Shown here piece by piece: positions 17,762 through 27,604 of a stretch of DNA of 64,000 nt. The first letter of the stretch is position 1; each line of letters opens with the position of its first letter. Origin of the DNA: Acidimicrobiia bacterium (GTDB lineage: Bacteria > Actinomycetota > Acidimicrobiia > Acidimicrobiales > Poriferisodalaceae). Under the pieces are notes generated by a model that worked only from the letters and a program-made list of their open reading frames with translations, was not told the DNA's origin and made no database searches. The DNA is taken from positions 253,001 to 317,000 of the forward strand of contig JAJEEO010000001.1 in NCBI GenBank assembly GCA_022820925.1, given 5' to 3'. The translations under genes and the position numbers were made by a program.

Positions 17762-18421
17762 GTGCGCCTGGTCATCGCACGCTGCACGGTCGACTACTCG
17801 GGGCGGCTCGACGCGCACCTGCCCGAAGCAGTGCGGCTGATCATGGTGAAGGCCGACGGTTGCGTGGCGATCCACGCCGACGGCGGCGCCTACAAGCCGC
17901 TGAACTGGATGAACGCGCCCAACCGGCTCGTCTGCGAGCCGGGGCTGTGGCGGGTCACGAACGACAAGGGCGAGCGCCTCGAGATTCGCCTCGCCGAAGT
18001 GATCAGCGACACCGCGCATGACATGGGGATCGATCCGGGGCTCGAGCGCGACGGCTTGGAGGCTCACCTGCAGGCGCTGGTGGCCGCACATCCTGAGGCG
18101 CTGGCTGAGGGCACCGTCCTGGTGCGCCGCGAGTACCCCACCGACATCGGCCCGGTCGACCTGCTGTGCCGCGACGGCGAGGGAGCGACGCTGGCCGTGG
18201 AGATCAAGCGGCGGGGCGAGATCGACGGTGTCGAGCAGCTCAGCCGCTACCTGGAGTACCTGAATCGCGACGCCCGCTTGGCGCCGGTGAACGGCGTCTT
18301 CGCCGCCCAGGAGATCAAGCAGCAAGCGCGGGTGCTCGCCGCGGATCGGGGCATCCGCTGCGTCGTGCTCGACTACGACGAGCTACGCGGCATCACCAGC
18401 GACGCCCTCAAGCTGTTCTGA
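17762..18421 (+). CDS. nucS: Mismatch-specific endonuclease NucS (EndoMS)
   Basis: The 219-residue protein begins [20 protein letters not shown] and continues with [11 protein letters not shown], the DNA-binding half of NucS. The C-terminal RecB-like nuclease domain has [20 protein letters not shown] (catalytic Asp...Glu-x-Lys) and [12 protein letters not shown]. NucS provides the non-canonical mismatch repair of actinobacteria that lack MutS/MutL, cutting both strands at mismatches, with the beta clamp as partner. The GTG start is fixed by the conserved N-terminus, yet repeat copy B ends seven bases upstream, leaving no Shine-Dalgarno. Leaderless translation or an atypical leader is likely. 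Confidence 0.95.
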   Translation: MRLVIARCTVDYSGRLDAHLPEAVRLIMVKADGCVAIHADGGAYKPLNWMNAPNRLVCEPGLWRVTNDKGERLEIRLAEVISDTAHDMGIDPGLERDGLEAHLQALVAAHPEALAEGTVLVRREYPTDIGPVDLLCRDGEGATLAVEIKRRGEIDGVEQLSRYLEYLNRDARLAPVNGVFAAQEIKQQARVLAADRGIRCVVLDYDELRGITSDALKLF

Positions 18422-18444
18422 GCCGTCGGGTCCTGGGTCTGCTG

Positions 18445-19326
18445 TTAGGCGTAGGTGCACAGGCCGTTGTCGATGACCGTGCGCGCTTCGTCGGTGTCCT
18501 TCTGGGCGATCGTGCGGTAGATCGCGCGGCCCTCGCCGTCGTCCCACACTTGGATGGTCAGCGCGTCTCCGGGAAACACCGGCGCAGAGAACCGCGAGTC
18601 CATCGAGCGGAAGCGTGACGGGTCGCCCTCGCACAGCGTGTGCAGCAGCGCCCGGCCAGTGAAGCCGTAGGTGCACAGGCCGTGCAGGATCGGCTTGGGG
18701 AAGCCGGCGAGCTCGGTGGCGAACCACGGGTCGCTGTGGAGCGGGTTGTAGTCGCCGCTGAGGCGGTAGGTGAGGGCCTGATCAGGTCGGGTCTGGTATG
18801 AGACCTCGTAGTCGGGGTCGCGCTCGGGCGCGCTCACCAGCGGGGCCGTGCTGCCCGACTCGCCGCCGAAGCCCCCCGAGCCCCGGATCACGACCGAGCT
18901 GCGCAGCTCGAAGACGACATCACCGGAATCTGGATCGACGGCCGAGGCCTCGGTATCGATGATGGCGTTGCGGCCCTCGCCCTTGTCCCACATGCCAGCG
19001 ATGCGATCGGTGATCTCGACGGTGCCTTCGGTCGGGATCGGCCGGTGCACGGTGATGCCCTGGCTGCCGTGCAGCAGCTTGCCCCAGTCGACGTCGCCGG
19101 CATTGGCCATGGCACCGCCCGCGCCGAAGCCGATCACCACACCCTGGGTCGGGAACGCCTGGTGGTCGATGTTCTTGGAGTTGTGCGTCGTGAACTCCAG
19201 CTCGGATCCGAAAGGATCCTCTGCCCCGGCGCCGATGCCGACTGCATAGAGCAGCGAGTCTCGAAACGTCCACGACCTCGTCGTCGTCTTGCCGGTGGCA
19301 CCGACTGCGTCTGGATTGAGTCCCAT
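18445..19326 (-). CDS. MaoC-type (R)-enoyl-CoA hydratase 2, double hot-dog
   Basis: The 293-residue protein starts at the ATG at 19326 with AAGGA nine bases upstream. An N-terminal hot-dog half contains FPTQGVVIGFG and VHRPIPTEGTVEI. The C-terminal half carries the hydratase-2 signature LSGDYNPLHSDPWFA followed by PKPILHGLCTYGF, with catalytic Asp and His. This layout matches the hydratase domain of peroxisomal multifunctional enzyme 2, which hydrates trans-2-enoyl- and sterol side-chain enoyl-CoAs to 3R-hydroxy forms. It follows the SDR gene upstream by 95 bases, and the two reactions are consecutive. Confidence 0.9.
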   Translation of the reverse strand: MGLNPDAVGATGKTTTRSWTFRDSLLYAVGIGAGAEDPFGSELEFTTHNSKNIDHQAFPTQGVVIGFGAGGAMANAGDVDWGKLLHGSQGITVHRPIPTEGTVEITDRIAGMWDKGEGRNAIIDTEASAVDPDSGDVVFELRSSVVIRGSGGFGGESGSTAPLVSAPERDPDYEVSYQTRPDQALTYRLSGDYNPLHSDPWFATELAGFPKPILHGLCTYGFTGRALLHTLCEGDPSRFRSMDSRFSAPVFPGDALTIQVWDDGEGRAIYRTIAQKDTDEARTVIDNGLCTYA

Positions 19327-19421
19327 CAGGGTTGTCCTTTCTGTCTTGTCCAAGTCACGTGTTCAAGTCTTGTCCGGGTTGGCCGATTCTCTGCGCGAGC
19401 GCCGAGCCGGCGCCAGGTGGC

Positions 19422-20339
19422 TCAGCCGTCCACGCCCCCATCGGCCGGCGCTCCGTTCATTCCGCTGTTGAGGCGGGCGTCGCGCACGAGCTGCCGTGCT
19501 GCCTCGCCGATCTGCGTGGGGTCGTCGATGGCATCGACCGTCGGGCCGCGCTCCCAGCCCTCGGCCACGGCGAGCATCCGACCCGAGGCCTCGAAGACCC
19601 GGCCGCTGACCCCGGCTGACTCTTCCGAGCACAGCCAGGTGACAATCGGCGCGATGTAACGCGGGTGCATGAGCGCTTGGTCTTCCTCTGAGGCCTGGCC
19701 CATGCCCAAGTCCTCGGTCATGCGAGTCAGCGCACCCGGCGCGACTGCGTTGACGCGTACGCCGTAGCGACCCAATTCGCGCGCCGCAATGATGGTGAAC
19801 GCCGCGATGCCCATCTTGGCGGCGCCGTAATTGGTCTGGCCGGGATTGCCGTAGATGCCCGAGACCGATGTCGTGTTGACGATCGACGCGTTGACCTGCT
19901 CGCCGGCCTTCGACTTCTCCCGCCAGTAGGAACCGGCCCAGCGCGCGGGCGCAAAGGTGCCCTTGAGGTGCACCTTGATCACGGCATCCCATTCGGCCTC
20001 GGTCATGTTGACCAGCATGCGGTCTCGCAGAATGCCCGCGTTGTTCACCACGCCATGCAGATCGCCGAAGGTCTCGATGGCCTGGTTCACCAGCCGCTGA
20101 GCCCCCTCCCAGTCCGAGACATCGTCGCCGTTGGCAACGGCCTCCCCGCCCATCGCCGCTATCTCGTTGACAACATCGTCGGCGGGACCGGTGTCGGCGC
20201 CAGTGCCGTCCCGGGCGCCCCCGAGGTCGTTGCAGACCACCTTCGCCCCATGCTCGGCGAGCATGAGACAGTGCTCGCGCCCGATGCCCCGGGCACCCCC
20301 GGTCACTATGACGACCCGACCTTCGCACAGCTTGCTCAT
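19422..20339 (-). CDS. SDR, (3R)-hydroxyacyl-CoA dehydrogenase-like (MFE-2 type)
   Basis: The 305-residue SDR has the nucleotide motif TGGARGIG (13-20), NDLGG, NNAGILRD, a catalytic Ser in TTSVSG and Y-x3-K in TNYGAAK. The long form, with VCNDLGGARDGTG and ASEEDQALMHPRYIAPIVTWL, is that of the dehydrogenase domain of peroxisomal MFE-2, which oxidises 3R-hydroxyacyl-CoA with NAD. Together with the MaoC hydratase downstream it reproduces MFE-2 as two polypeptides. The C-terminus ends in a short Gly/Asp tail. Confidence 0.9.
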   Translation of the reverse strand: MSKLCEGRVVIVTGGARGIGREHCLMLAEHGAKVVCNDLGGARDGTGADTGPADDVVNEIAAMGGEAVANGDDVSDWEGAQRLVNQAIETFGDLHGVVNNAGILRDRMLVNMTEAEWDAVIKVHLKGTFAPARWAGSYWREKSKAGEQVNASIVNTTSVSGIYGNPGQTNYGAAKMGIAAFTIIAARELGRYGVRVNAVAPGALTRMTEDLGMGQASEEDQALMHPRYIAPIVTWLCSEESAGVSGRVFEASGRMLAVAEGWERGPTVDAIDDPTQIGEAARQLVRDARLNSGMNGAPADGGVDG

Positions 20340-20502
20340 GGTGATTTGAGTCCCTTCCCTGTCGCCTGCTGCTCTTCACGTACGGCACCGCTGCACAGTC
20401 GCACGTGCGGTGACGACGGCTCGGAGTATCGCACGAGCACCCGATCTTCGCAGCGCTCACGCCTCAGCACGCACACCTCGGCGGCTGACGCTCCGCAGCA
20501 CT

Positions 20503-22698
20503 ATGCGACCCGTACGCTCAACCTTCGTGCGATGGCCGTCGTGGGCGCCCAAGTGGTCGATCATCAGCGCAGCAGCGATCTTGGTGGCTGCGATCGTTGC
20601 AGCGGCCGTCCTGGCAGCGAGGGATCCGGCCGAAGCCCCCGCGCCGACGACTGCGGCGACGGCCGGAGCTCCGGTCACGTCCCAGCGGCCGGCGGTCGTT
20701 CCGACGACTGAGCCCGGCACGCCCACCGAGGTGAGCCCCGATGCGCTGCAGCTCCGCATCGCCACGCTTGCGGCTGAGCTGGCCGCCACGCCGGTGGTGG
20801 TGCGAACCGACGTCGGGGAAGTGCAGCTGACGGTCGCCGACCTTGGCATCGCGCTCGAGAGCGACGCCACCTACAGCGCCGTGAGGCAACGGCGGTCTGC
20901 GGGCAGCGGGTCGGGCGACAACTCGGCGGCCGTGCCGTGGTCAGCGCTGTCGATTGACCCGCAGTTCTCCGACCGCCGCTACCGCGTCGAGCGGCCCGTG
21001 GCCCGAGCCGTGCTCGCGAATGCCGCGGAAATCGGGGTGACGGCCACTCCCCCGTCGATCGTCGTCGTCAACGACAGCCTTGCGGTCGACTTGGGCCAGC
21101 CAGGTCAGGTCGTGGACGCCGATGCCATCGTGGATCAGGTCCTCGAGGGCATCGCACTCGCGTACACCCGGATCGAAATCGCCGCGCAGCTCACGCGGAG
21201 CCTGCCGTTGGAATACACGCCCGAGCTGCAGCAAGCGGTCAACGAGGCGCACGAGCGTTACGGACGCAGTCTCGTCGTGGCCTACAGCGACGAGACCCAC
21301 GAGCTGACACTCGAGACGATTGCGGGCTGGCTCGTGCTGGACCCGCACTCGACCCCCCCTGGGATCAGCCTCGACACTGACGGCATCAGCCCGTACCTCG
21401 AAGAGGCATTTGCCGCGCAGTCCGCGCCGTTCACCACAGCGACCATGACGGTCGTGGGCGGCGTGCCGGCGGTGGTGGCCAGCGACGGCAGCGTGGCGTG
21501 CTGCGCTGACGAGGTCGGCGAGCTGGTGGCCGAGGCGCTGGTGGCAGGCGTCGAGGTACCGATCGCGTTGCCGTCGCGCCCTGCGGTGAGCCGCGAGGAG
21601 CAGGCGTACCTGGAATCGCTGGGCATCGTCGAGCTCGTCGGCACCTTCACCACCAGGCACGCGTGCTGCCAGGGCCGCGTGAAGAACATCCAGCGCTTCG
21701 CGGAGCTCATGCGCGGCGCGGTGGTGGAGCCCGGCGAGAGCCTGTCGCTGAACGGGCACGTGGGCCGGCGCACCGAGGAGAAGGGCTTCGTGGAGGGCGG
21801 CTTCATCGAGAAGGGCGTGCTCATCGAGGAGATCGGCGGCGGGGTGTCGCAGTTCGCCACCACCATCTTCAATGCGCTGATTCACGCCGGCATGGACATC
21901 GACGAGTACCAGACGCACTCGCTGTACTTCAGTCGCTACCCGTTCGGGCTGGACCCGACGATCTCCTATCCCAAGCCTGACCTGCGGTTCACCAATCCCA
22001 CGCCCTATGGGGTGTTGATCTGGCCGACCTATACCGACACCTCGATCACCGTGGAGATCTACTCGACCCGCAACGTGACGGTGACGATCGGTGAGCCCCA
22101 GGAGGAGATTCGCGAGTTCTGCCGCCGCGTGCGCACCGACCGCATCCGGGTGTTCTCCGACGGCGTCAACGAGACCGACACGTTCCACGCGCGTTACCGG
22201 CCCGAGGAGGGACGCAACTGCGACGGCACGCGCTCGGTGCCGCGGCTGTGTGTGGATCCGCTGCTCGGCGCGACCGGGGCCGCGGACGGCGGGCAGGCGG
22301 CCCCCGGTGATGGGAATGCAGCCGGCGATTCCGAACTCGAGATGGTGGAGGACGGCAGCGAGCGCGACGACGGGACCATCGTGGAGTGCCCGCCGCTCGA
22401 GTGCGTCGAGAAGCCGGGCGAGCGGGACTCCGATCAGGAGCGCTACCCCGACGATCCCTGTCTCGACATCGATCTCGAAGCGCTCGCGCAGGAACGCGAG
22501 TCGAGTGAAGGCACCTCAGGCGAGGGCGAAGACACTGAGAGCGGCACCGGGGGCGAAGGAACCGGGAGCGAGTCAGACGGGCCGGAGTCCGACGAGAACG
22601 ACGACGAGACCGAATCCGACGACGGCACCGGAGACGCGAGTGAGTCATCGGGTGATCAGACCGGCGTCGGCGAGACCACCGAGCCCGAACGGTCCTGA
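20503..22698 (+). CDS. VanW-family cell-surface protein with long acidic tail
   Basis: From the ATG at 20503 the protein has 731 residues: a short basic N-terminus, one membrane anchor (IISAAAILVAAIVAAAVLA), then an extracytoplasmic part. Residues about 60-370 hold two YoaR-like putative peptidoglycan-binding segments. The VanW domain (about 370-540) shows FTTRHACCQGRVKNIQ, GESLSLNGHVGRRTEEKGF, IGGGVSQFATTIFNA and YFSRYPFGLDPTIS. The final ~120 residues are a Glu/Asp/Ser/Gly-rich tail, probably disordered. VanW function is uncertain though linked to the cell wall and glycopeptide loci. A GTG at 20410 would add 31 residues. The next gene begins four bases after the stop. Confidence 0.85.
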   Translation: MRPVRSTFVRWPSWAPKWSIISAAAILVAAIVAAAVLAARDPAEAPAPTTAATAGAPVTSQRPAVVPTTEPGTPTEVSPDALQLRIATLAAELAATPVVVRTDVGEVQLTVADLGIALESDATYSAVRQRRSAGSGSGDNSAAVPWSALSIDPQFSDRRYRVERPVARAVLANAAEIGVTATPPSIVVVNDSLAVDLGQPGQVVDADAIVDQVLEGIALAYTRIEIAAQLTRSLPLEYTPELQQAVNEAHERYGRSLVVAYSDETHELTLETIAGWLVLDPHSTPPGISLDTDGISPYLEEAFAAQSAPFTTATMTVVGGVPAVVASDGSVACCADEVGELVAEALVAGVEVPIALPSRPAVSREEQAYLESLGIVELVGTFTTRHACCQGRVKNIQRFAELMRGAVVEPGESLSLNGHVGRRTEEKGFVEGGFIEKGVLIEEIGGGVSQFATTIFNALIHAGMDIDEYQTHSLYFSRYPFGLDPTISYPKPDLRFTNPTPYGVLIWPTYTDTSITVEIYSTRNVTVTIGEPQEEIREFCRRVRTDRIRVFSDGVNETDTFHARYRPEEGRNCDGTRSVPRLCVDPLLGATGAADGGQAAPGDGNAAGDSELEMVEDGSERDDGTIVECPPLECVEKPGERDSDQERYPDDPCLDIDLEALAQERESSEGTSGEGEDTESGTGGEGTGSESDGPESDENDDETESDDGTGDASESSGDQTGVGETTEPERS

Positions 22699-22702
22699 GG
22701 AG

Positions 22703-23983
22703 ATGTCCACTGTCGACGTCCTGATCGTGGGCGCCGGTCCGGCGGGCACGTCGGCCGCCGTGTGGGCCCGGCGCGCCGGACTCGAGGCGGTGCTCGTCGA
22801 CCGCGCAGCACACGGGCGAGACAAGTGCTGCGGTGACGGGCTCACGACGCTGGCGCTGCGCGAACTCTCACGAATCGGGCTGCAGCCCGAGAAGCTCGAC
22901 TCGTGGATGCACGTCAACACGGCGTGGGTCCGCTCTCCGCAGGGTCGCATTATCGGGCTGCCGCTCCCTGATGGGCGCGGGCAGTTCGCCGCCGTCTGCC
23001 GCCGCGCGCAGCTCGACGCGGCGCTCGTCGAACGTGCGGTTGCGTCGGGTGCAGATGTCCGGCTCGGTGTTGCCTTCGAAGGCTTCGCCGATGCCGGCCG
23101 GCGAGGGAGCGTCGCATCGGTCCGCCTCGGTGACGGGAGCTGCGTCCAGGCACGGTTCGTCGTGGCCGCAGACGGCGTTTATTCGGCTGTCCGCAAAGCA
23201 CTCGACATCGGACCTTCCCGCTACCGGGGCGATTGGCACGCCTTCCGCGGCTACCTGCGCGCCAGCGGTCAGGCCGCATCTGACATGTGGGTGTGGTTCG
23301 AACCGGACATGCTGCCGGGCTACGCCTGGTCATTCCCGCTCGGCGACGGTCGCGTCAACATCGGCTTCGGCGTGCCGCGGGACGCAGTTGGCTACAGCTC
23401 GTCCAACGGCACCGGCACGCTGGACGGCAGCCAGATTGCCGCCGTCTGGTCAGGCCTCACCGAGCGTGCCCATATCGCGGCGGTGCTCGGCAGCCGCGAG
23501 CCAGACGGTCCCACCCGTGCGTGGCCGATCCCGGCCCGCCTGGGTGAGCTGTCGTTGGCCCATGGGCGCGTGCTGATCTGCGGCGATGCGGCTGCTGCCG
23601 CCGATCCGCTCACCGGAGAAGGCATCGGGCAGGCCTTGCAGATGGGCCGCATGGCAGCCGCAGCAATTGCCGATGGCGGACCCCCGCACAGCGTGGCCGC
23701 TCGCTACGAACGCGCCGCTCGCGCAGAGTTCGCCCTCGACCACCGGCTGGCGCGAGGCCTGAGTCGGATACTGGCTCATGAGCGACTGGCCGAGGCAGCG
23801 CTGAGACTGGTCGATGTGTCGGGCTGGACTCGCCGGCAATTCGCCCGCTGGATGTTCGAGGACTACCCCCGGGCCGCGGTCGCGACGCCTCGCAGGTGGC
23901 ACCGGGGCATGGTCGATGCACAGGGTGCATACGCATCGACCGGCCGACCGGTTGCGCCCACGGCCCCAAGTTCGCCAAGCTAG
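22703..23983 (+). CDS. Geranylgeranyl-reductase-family FAD-dependent oxidoreductase
   Basis: The 426-residue flavoprotein has the FAD-binding [15 protein letters not shown] at the N-terminus, [30 protein letters not shown] and the second FAD motif [19 protein letters not shown]. These are the marks of the geranylgeranyl reductase (ChlP/UbiH-like) family, which saturates prenyl chains, for example of menaquinone. The ATG at 22703 comes four bases after the VanW stop, with GAGGAG immediately before it. The substrate is inferred, with menaquinone side-chain reduction the best guess. Confidence 0.87.
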   Translation: MSTVDVLIVGAGPAGTSAAVWARRAGLEAVLVDRAAHGRDKCCGDGLTTLALRELSRIGLQPEKLDSWMHVNTAWVRSPQGRIIGLPLPDGRGQFAAVCRRAQLDAALVERAVASGADVRLGVAFEGFADAGRRGSVASVRLGDGSCVQARFVVAADGVYSAVRKALDIGPSRYRGDWHAFRGYLRASGQAASDMWVWFEPDMLPGYAWSFPLGDGRVNIGFGVPRDAVGYSSSNGTGTLDGSQIAAVWSGLTERAHIAAVLGSREPDGPTRAWPIPARLGELSLAHGRVLICGDAAAAADPLTGEGIGQALQMGRMAAAAIADGGPPHSVAARYERAARAEFALDHRLARGLSRILAHERLAEAALRLVDVSGWTRRQFARWMFEDYPRAAVATPRRWHRGMVDAQGAYASTGRPVAPTAPSSPS

Positions 23984-23987
23984 GCGG

Positions 23988-24947
23988 GTGACGGACGCAA
24001 TTTCGCTCGACCGGGGCTTCGAGCCGGGCATCGACAACCGGCATTGCCGGTTCACGCGCGAGCAGTGGGCGAAGCTGCGCGACGCCACTCCGCTCGCATT
24101 GACCGAAGACGAACTCGAAGCGCTGGCCGGCCTCGTCGAGCCGGTGACGCTCGACATGGTGCGAGACATCTACCTCCCCCTGTCGCGGCTGCTGAACCTG
24201 CGAGTTGCCGCAAAGCGTCAGCTGCGTGCGACGACCGAAGGGTTCTTCGGCAGGGTGCTGCCGCCGAGGCCCTACCTGATCGGCATCGGCGGCAGCGTCT
24301 CAGCAGGCAAGAGCACGACGGCGCGCATCCTCCAAGCCGTGCTGGCCTCCTGGCCCGAACATCCAGAGGTCGACTTGGTCACCACGGACGGGTTCCTGCT
24401 GCCCAACGCCGAGCTGACCCAGCGAGGCATTCTCGGCCGCAAGGGCTTCCCCGAGTCCTACCGGCGCGGCGAGCTGCGCGACTTCCTCCAGCGCATCTCC
24501 AGCGGCGAGCCAGATGTCGCCGCGCCGGTCTACTCGCACACCATCTACGACGTGACCGATGAGGTTCAGCTCATCAACCAGCCGGACATCCTCATCGTCG
24601 AAGGCCTCAACGTGCTGCAGACCGGTCCGCCGTCGAACACGCCGTTCGTGTCGGATTTCTTCGACTTCACGATCTACGTCGACGCCGAAGCCGAGGACCT
24701 CGAGGAGTGGTACGTCGAGCGATTCCAGCAGCTGCGCAAGACGGTGTTCCGCGAGCAGTCTGCCTACTTCGCCCAGTTCGCGGACCTGCCTCCGTCTGCG
24801 GCTGACGCGGTCGCCCGCACCATCTGGCGCTCGATCAACCTGGTCAACCTGCAAGAGAACATCCTGCCGACGCGGGCCCGGGCCGACCTGGTGCTCGCGA
24901 AAGGCCACGACCACGTCATCGACCACGTCGAGCTGCGGTACCACTGA
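23988..24947 (+). CDS. coaA: Type I pantothenate kinase
   Basis: From the GTG at 23988 the protein has 319 residues, standard for CoaA. Features are [19 protein letters not shown], Walker [11 protein letters not shown] (101-110), [37 protein letters not shown] and [16 protein letters not shown], all diagnostic of the P-loop type I enzyme. It phosphorylates pantothenate, the first step to CoA, and is feedback-inhibited by CoA in the family. It lies four bases after the flavoprotein, fitting an operon. CoA supply suits the acyl-CoA-rich context. Confidence 0.95.
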   Translation: MTDAISLDRGFEPGIDNRHCRFTREQWAKLRDATPLALTEDELEALAGLVEPVTLDMVRDIYLPLSRLLNLRVAAKRQLRATTEGFFGRVLPPRPYLIGIGGSVSAGKSTTARILQAVLASWPEHPEVDLVTTDGFLLPNAELTQRGILGRKGFPESYRRGELRDFLQRISSGEPDVAAPVYSHTIYDVTDEVQLINQPDILIVEGLNVLQTGPPSNTPFVSDFFDFTIYVDAEAEDLEEWYVERFQQLRKTVFREQSAYFAQFADLPPSAADAVARTIWRSINLVNLQENILPTRARADLVLAKGHDHVIDHVELRYH

Positions 24948-24971
24948 CGGGCTGGCCGAGCCGATCCCCCC

Positions 24972-25454
24972 GTGAACATTTCTGCCCCCAATCAGCCGGC
25001 TGCGGACCGGATGCCGGGCTGCACGTTCTGCGCGATCGCGGCGGGCGAGGTCCCGGCACTGCGCATCTACGAGGACGATTACGCCGTGGCGTTCATGGAC
25101 CGGCTGCCCATGACTGTCGGCCACTGCCTGGTCATTCCCCGCCGCCACGTCACCGACATATGGGAACTCACCGATGACGACGCGGCTCACGTGATGCAGG
25201 CAGCACGCAGGGTGGCGAACCTGGTGCGCGAGCGGCTGAAGCCGGCCGGCGTGAACCTGCTCAACAACAACGGCGCTGCGGCCGACCAGACACAGTTTCA
25301 CTTTCACATCCACGTGATCCCGCGCTACGGGCGCGACCGGTTGCTGCACCCGTGGGAGCGGATCTTCGCGCCAGCCGGCGAGATCGAATCTGCGTACCGG
25401 AAGCTCAGCGCGCCGGGTCCCGAGGCCCGGGCGGCTGCGGCCCCTCCGAACTAG
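24972..25454 (+). CDS. HIT-family nucleotide hydrolase/transferase
   Basis: The 160-residue protein has the N-terminal zinc-type [19 protein letters not shown], then [12 protein letters not shown] and the histidine triad [13 protein letters not shown]. This is the HinT-like branch (Cys-x2-Cys plus HxHxHxx), which hydrolyses adenosine phosphoramidates and related nucleotides. The C-terminal 30 residues are Ala/Pro-rich. The GTG start follows coaA by 24 bases on the same strand, so co-transcription is likely. Confidence 0.92.
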   Translation: MNISAPNQPAADRMPGCTFCAIAAGEVPALRIYEDDYAVAFMDRLPMTVGHCLVIPRRHVTDIWELTDDDAAHVMQAARRVANLVRERLKPAGVNLLNNNGAAADQTQFHFHIHVIPRYGRDRLLHPWERIFAPAGEIESAYRKLSAPGPEARAAAAPPN

Positions 25455-25465
25455 CGTCACCGTCC

Positions 25466-26263
25466 ATGAACGACCGCTACGCCCCGTACTCAGCGCTTCA
25501 GATCGTGGGCCCCGACGACGACGGCGTGCTCGAGATCGTGATCGACACGCCCGGACGGCTGAATTCGGTGGATGCGCCGAAGCACCTGGCATTGGCCGAT
25601 GTCTGGCGAGCGGTGGACGACGATCCTGACACCCGGGTGGCCGTCATCCGCGGTGCCAACGGCACCTTCTCCGCCGGCGGCGACCTGGACATGATCCAGG
25701 AGATCATGGACGACTTCGAGACTCGCCAGCGGGCCCTGCGCGAGGCGCGCGACATCGTCTACAACATGATCAACTGCTCCAAGATCATCGTGTCGGCGAT
25801 CGAGGGAGTCGCCGTCGGGGCCGGTCTGGCCGCGGCGCTGATGGCCGACATCTCCATCGCGGGCCGCAGCGCGCGGATCGTGGACGGGCACACCAAGCTC
25901 GGCGTCGCAGCCGGCGACCACGCGGCGATCGTATGGCCGATCCTGTGCGGGATGGCCAAGTCGAAGTACTACCTGCTCACCTGCGACACGATCACCGGCG
26001 AAGAGGCCGACGACATGGGCCTCGTCAGCAAGGTGGTCGACGACGAAGCCGTGCTCGACGAGGCCTTCGCGGTCGCTCGCAGGCTGGCCAGCGGCAGCCA
26101 GAGCGCCATCCGCTGGACGAAGTACAGCCTCAACAACTGGATGCGGATGGCGGGGCCCATCTTCGACACGTCGGCTGCGCTCGAGATGCTGGGCTTCACC
26201 GGCGCGGATGTGCGCGAAGGTCACGCCGCGATCGTCGAGAAGCGCCGCCCGAATTTCGCCTGA
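25466..26263 (+). CDS. Enoyl-CoA hydratase/isomerase family protein
   Basis: The 265-residue crotonase has [16 protein letters not shown], the oxyanion segment [15 protein letters not shown] and [36 protein letters not shown] stands where classical hydratases have the second Glu (EIGL..); here Asp replaces it. That change occurs in isomerases, hydrolases and decarboxylases of the fold, so hydratase activity is not assured. The ATG at 25466 lies 11 bases after the HIT gene. A CoA-transferase follows, consistent with joint acyl-CoA catabolism. Confidence 0.88.
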   Translation: MNDRYAPYSALQIVGPDDDGVLEIVIDTPGRLNSVDAPKHLALADVWRAVDDDPDTRVAVIRGANGTFSAGGDLDMIQEIMDDFETRQRALREARDIVYNMINCSKIIVSAIEGVAVGAGLAAALMADISIAGRSARIVDGHTKLGVAAGDHAAIVWPILCGMAKSKYYLLTCDTITGEEADDMGLVSKVVDDEAVLDEAFAVARRLASGSQSAIRWTKYSLNNWMRMAGPIFDTSAALEMLGFTGADVREGHAAIVEKRRPNFA

Positions 26264-26292
26264 CTCTCGCAGAGGATCGAAGAGACCCCGAC

Positions 26293-27540
26293 ATGACGAA
26301 GCTTGACCCCCCCGACGAAGACCATCTCACCGCGCATGAGCGGGTTGCGCCGATGGCTGCCGCGAACACCGGCCCGCTCAAAGGCATCCGCATCATCGAC
26401 TGCACCCACGCGCTGGCAGGTCCATGGTCGACGATGATGCTTGCCGACTTGGGCGCCGATGTGATCAAGGTGGAGCCGCCGCGGGGCGAGCTGGCCCGCA
26501 AGATGGCGCCGTTCACCCGTGAGGACACCGAGCGGAATTTCGGCGCCGGTTTCGCCAACTACAACCGCAACAAGCGCGGCGTCGTGCTCGACCTCACCGA
26601 CGACGACCAGCGGGAACAATTCCTGCAGCTCGTCGACACCGCTGATGCGCTGGTCGAGAACATGCGCGCAGGCGTGATGGATGCACTCGGAGTCGGCTGG
26701 GAAGTGCTCAACGAGCGCAACCCCCGGCTCGTGTACGGAGCCATCCGCGGCTTCGGCGACCCGCGCTCAGGCGAGAGTCCCTATGTCGACTGGCCGGCGT
26801 ACGACGTCGTGGCCCAGGCGATGTCGGGCATGGTCTCGGCTACCGGCAGCGGTCCCGATGACCGGCACGTTGTGGGTCCCTACATCGGCGACACCTACCC
26901 CGGCACGATCGGCGCCATGGGCGTGCTGGCGGCGCTGTTCCACGCGCAGCGGACCGGCGAGGGGCAGTTCGTGGACGTCTCGATGGTGGATGCCGTGATG
27001 GCGCTCAGCGAAGTCGGCGTCACCCGCTACAGCGTGATGGGCCAGCCGGACACGCCCCCCAGCGGCAACAAGAACCAGTACATCGTGCCGTTCGACATCT
27101 TCGACACCGTCGACGGGGCGATCGCCATCGGCGCCCCCACCGACAACCACTGGCGCGAGCTGGCGGTTGCGATGGGCCGGCCCGAATGGGCCACCGCAGA
27201 AGAGACTCGCACCTTGCGGGCGCGGTACCACCATCGCGACGAGATCATCGCGGCATTGACCGAGTGGGCTGCGACACTCACCAATGCGGAGGTCATCGCC
27301 GCCATCGGGGGCAGGGTGCCGTGCGGTCCGGTGAACCATCCGATCGACCTGTTCACCGATCCTCACGTCGCGGCCCGCGACATGCTCGTCGCGGTCTCCC
27401 AGCCGGTCGGGCGGCCGATCGTGCAGATCGCCCCGCCCATCCGCATGAGTGCGACGCCGCCGGGCATCTACCGGCGGGCGCCCAAGCTGGGCGAGCACAA
27501 CGACCAGGTGCTCGCGGAACTCGACGACGACACCGATTGA
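26293..27540 (+). CDS. Class III CoA-transferase (CaiB/BaiF family)
   Basis: The 415-residue protein shows GIRIIDCTHALAGPWSTMMLADLGADVIKVEPP, NRNKRGVVLDLTDD, the region around VDWPAYDVVAQAMSGMVSATG and GVLAALFHAQRTGEGQFVDVSMVDA. An Asp in the YIGDTYPG segment is the likely acyl-anhydride nucleophile. Members transfer CoA between acyl-CoA and free acids such as formate, oxalate, carnitine or mesaconate; the pair is not predictable. A 22-residue polar extension precedes the fold. It starts 29 bases after the enoyl-CoA hydratase. Confidence 0.9.
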   Translation: MTKLDPPDEDHLTAHERVAPMAAANTGPLKGIRIIDCTHALAGPWSTMMLADLGADVIKVEPPRGELARKMAPFTREDTERNFGAGFANYNRNKRGVVLDLTDDDQREQFLQLVDTADALVENMRAGVMDALGVGWEVLNERNPRLVYGAIRGFGDPRSGESPYVDWPAYDVVAQAMSGMVSATGSGPDDRHVVGPYIGDTYPGTIGAMGVLAALFHAQRTGEGQFVDVSMVDAVMALSEVGVTRYSVMGQPDTPPSGNKNQYIVPFDIFDTVDGAIAIGAPTDNHWRELAVAMGRPEWATAEETRTLRARYHHRDEIIAALTEWAATLTNAEVIAAIGGRVPCGPVNHPIDLFTDPHVAARDMLVAVSQPVGRPIVQIAPPIRMSATPPGIYRRAPKLGEHNDQVLAELDDDTD

Positions 27541-27604
27541 GCGCGTCCGCCCAGGAGGCGGCCCGACAACGAAGCACCCACGACTCACGGGTAGCGTGAA
27601 CACG

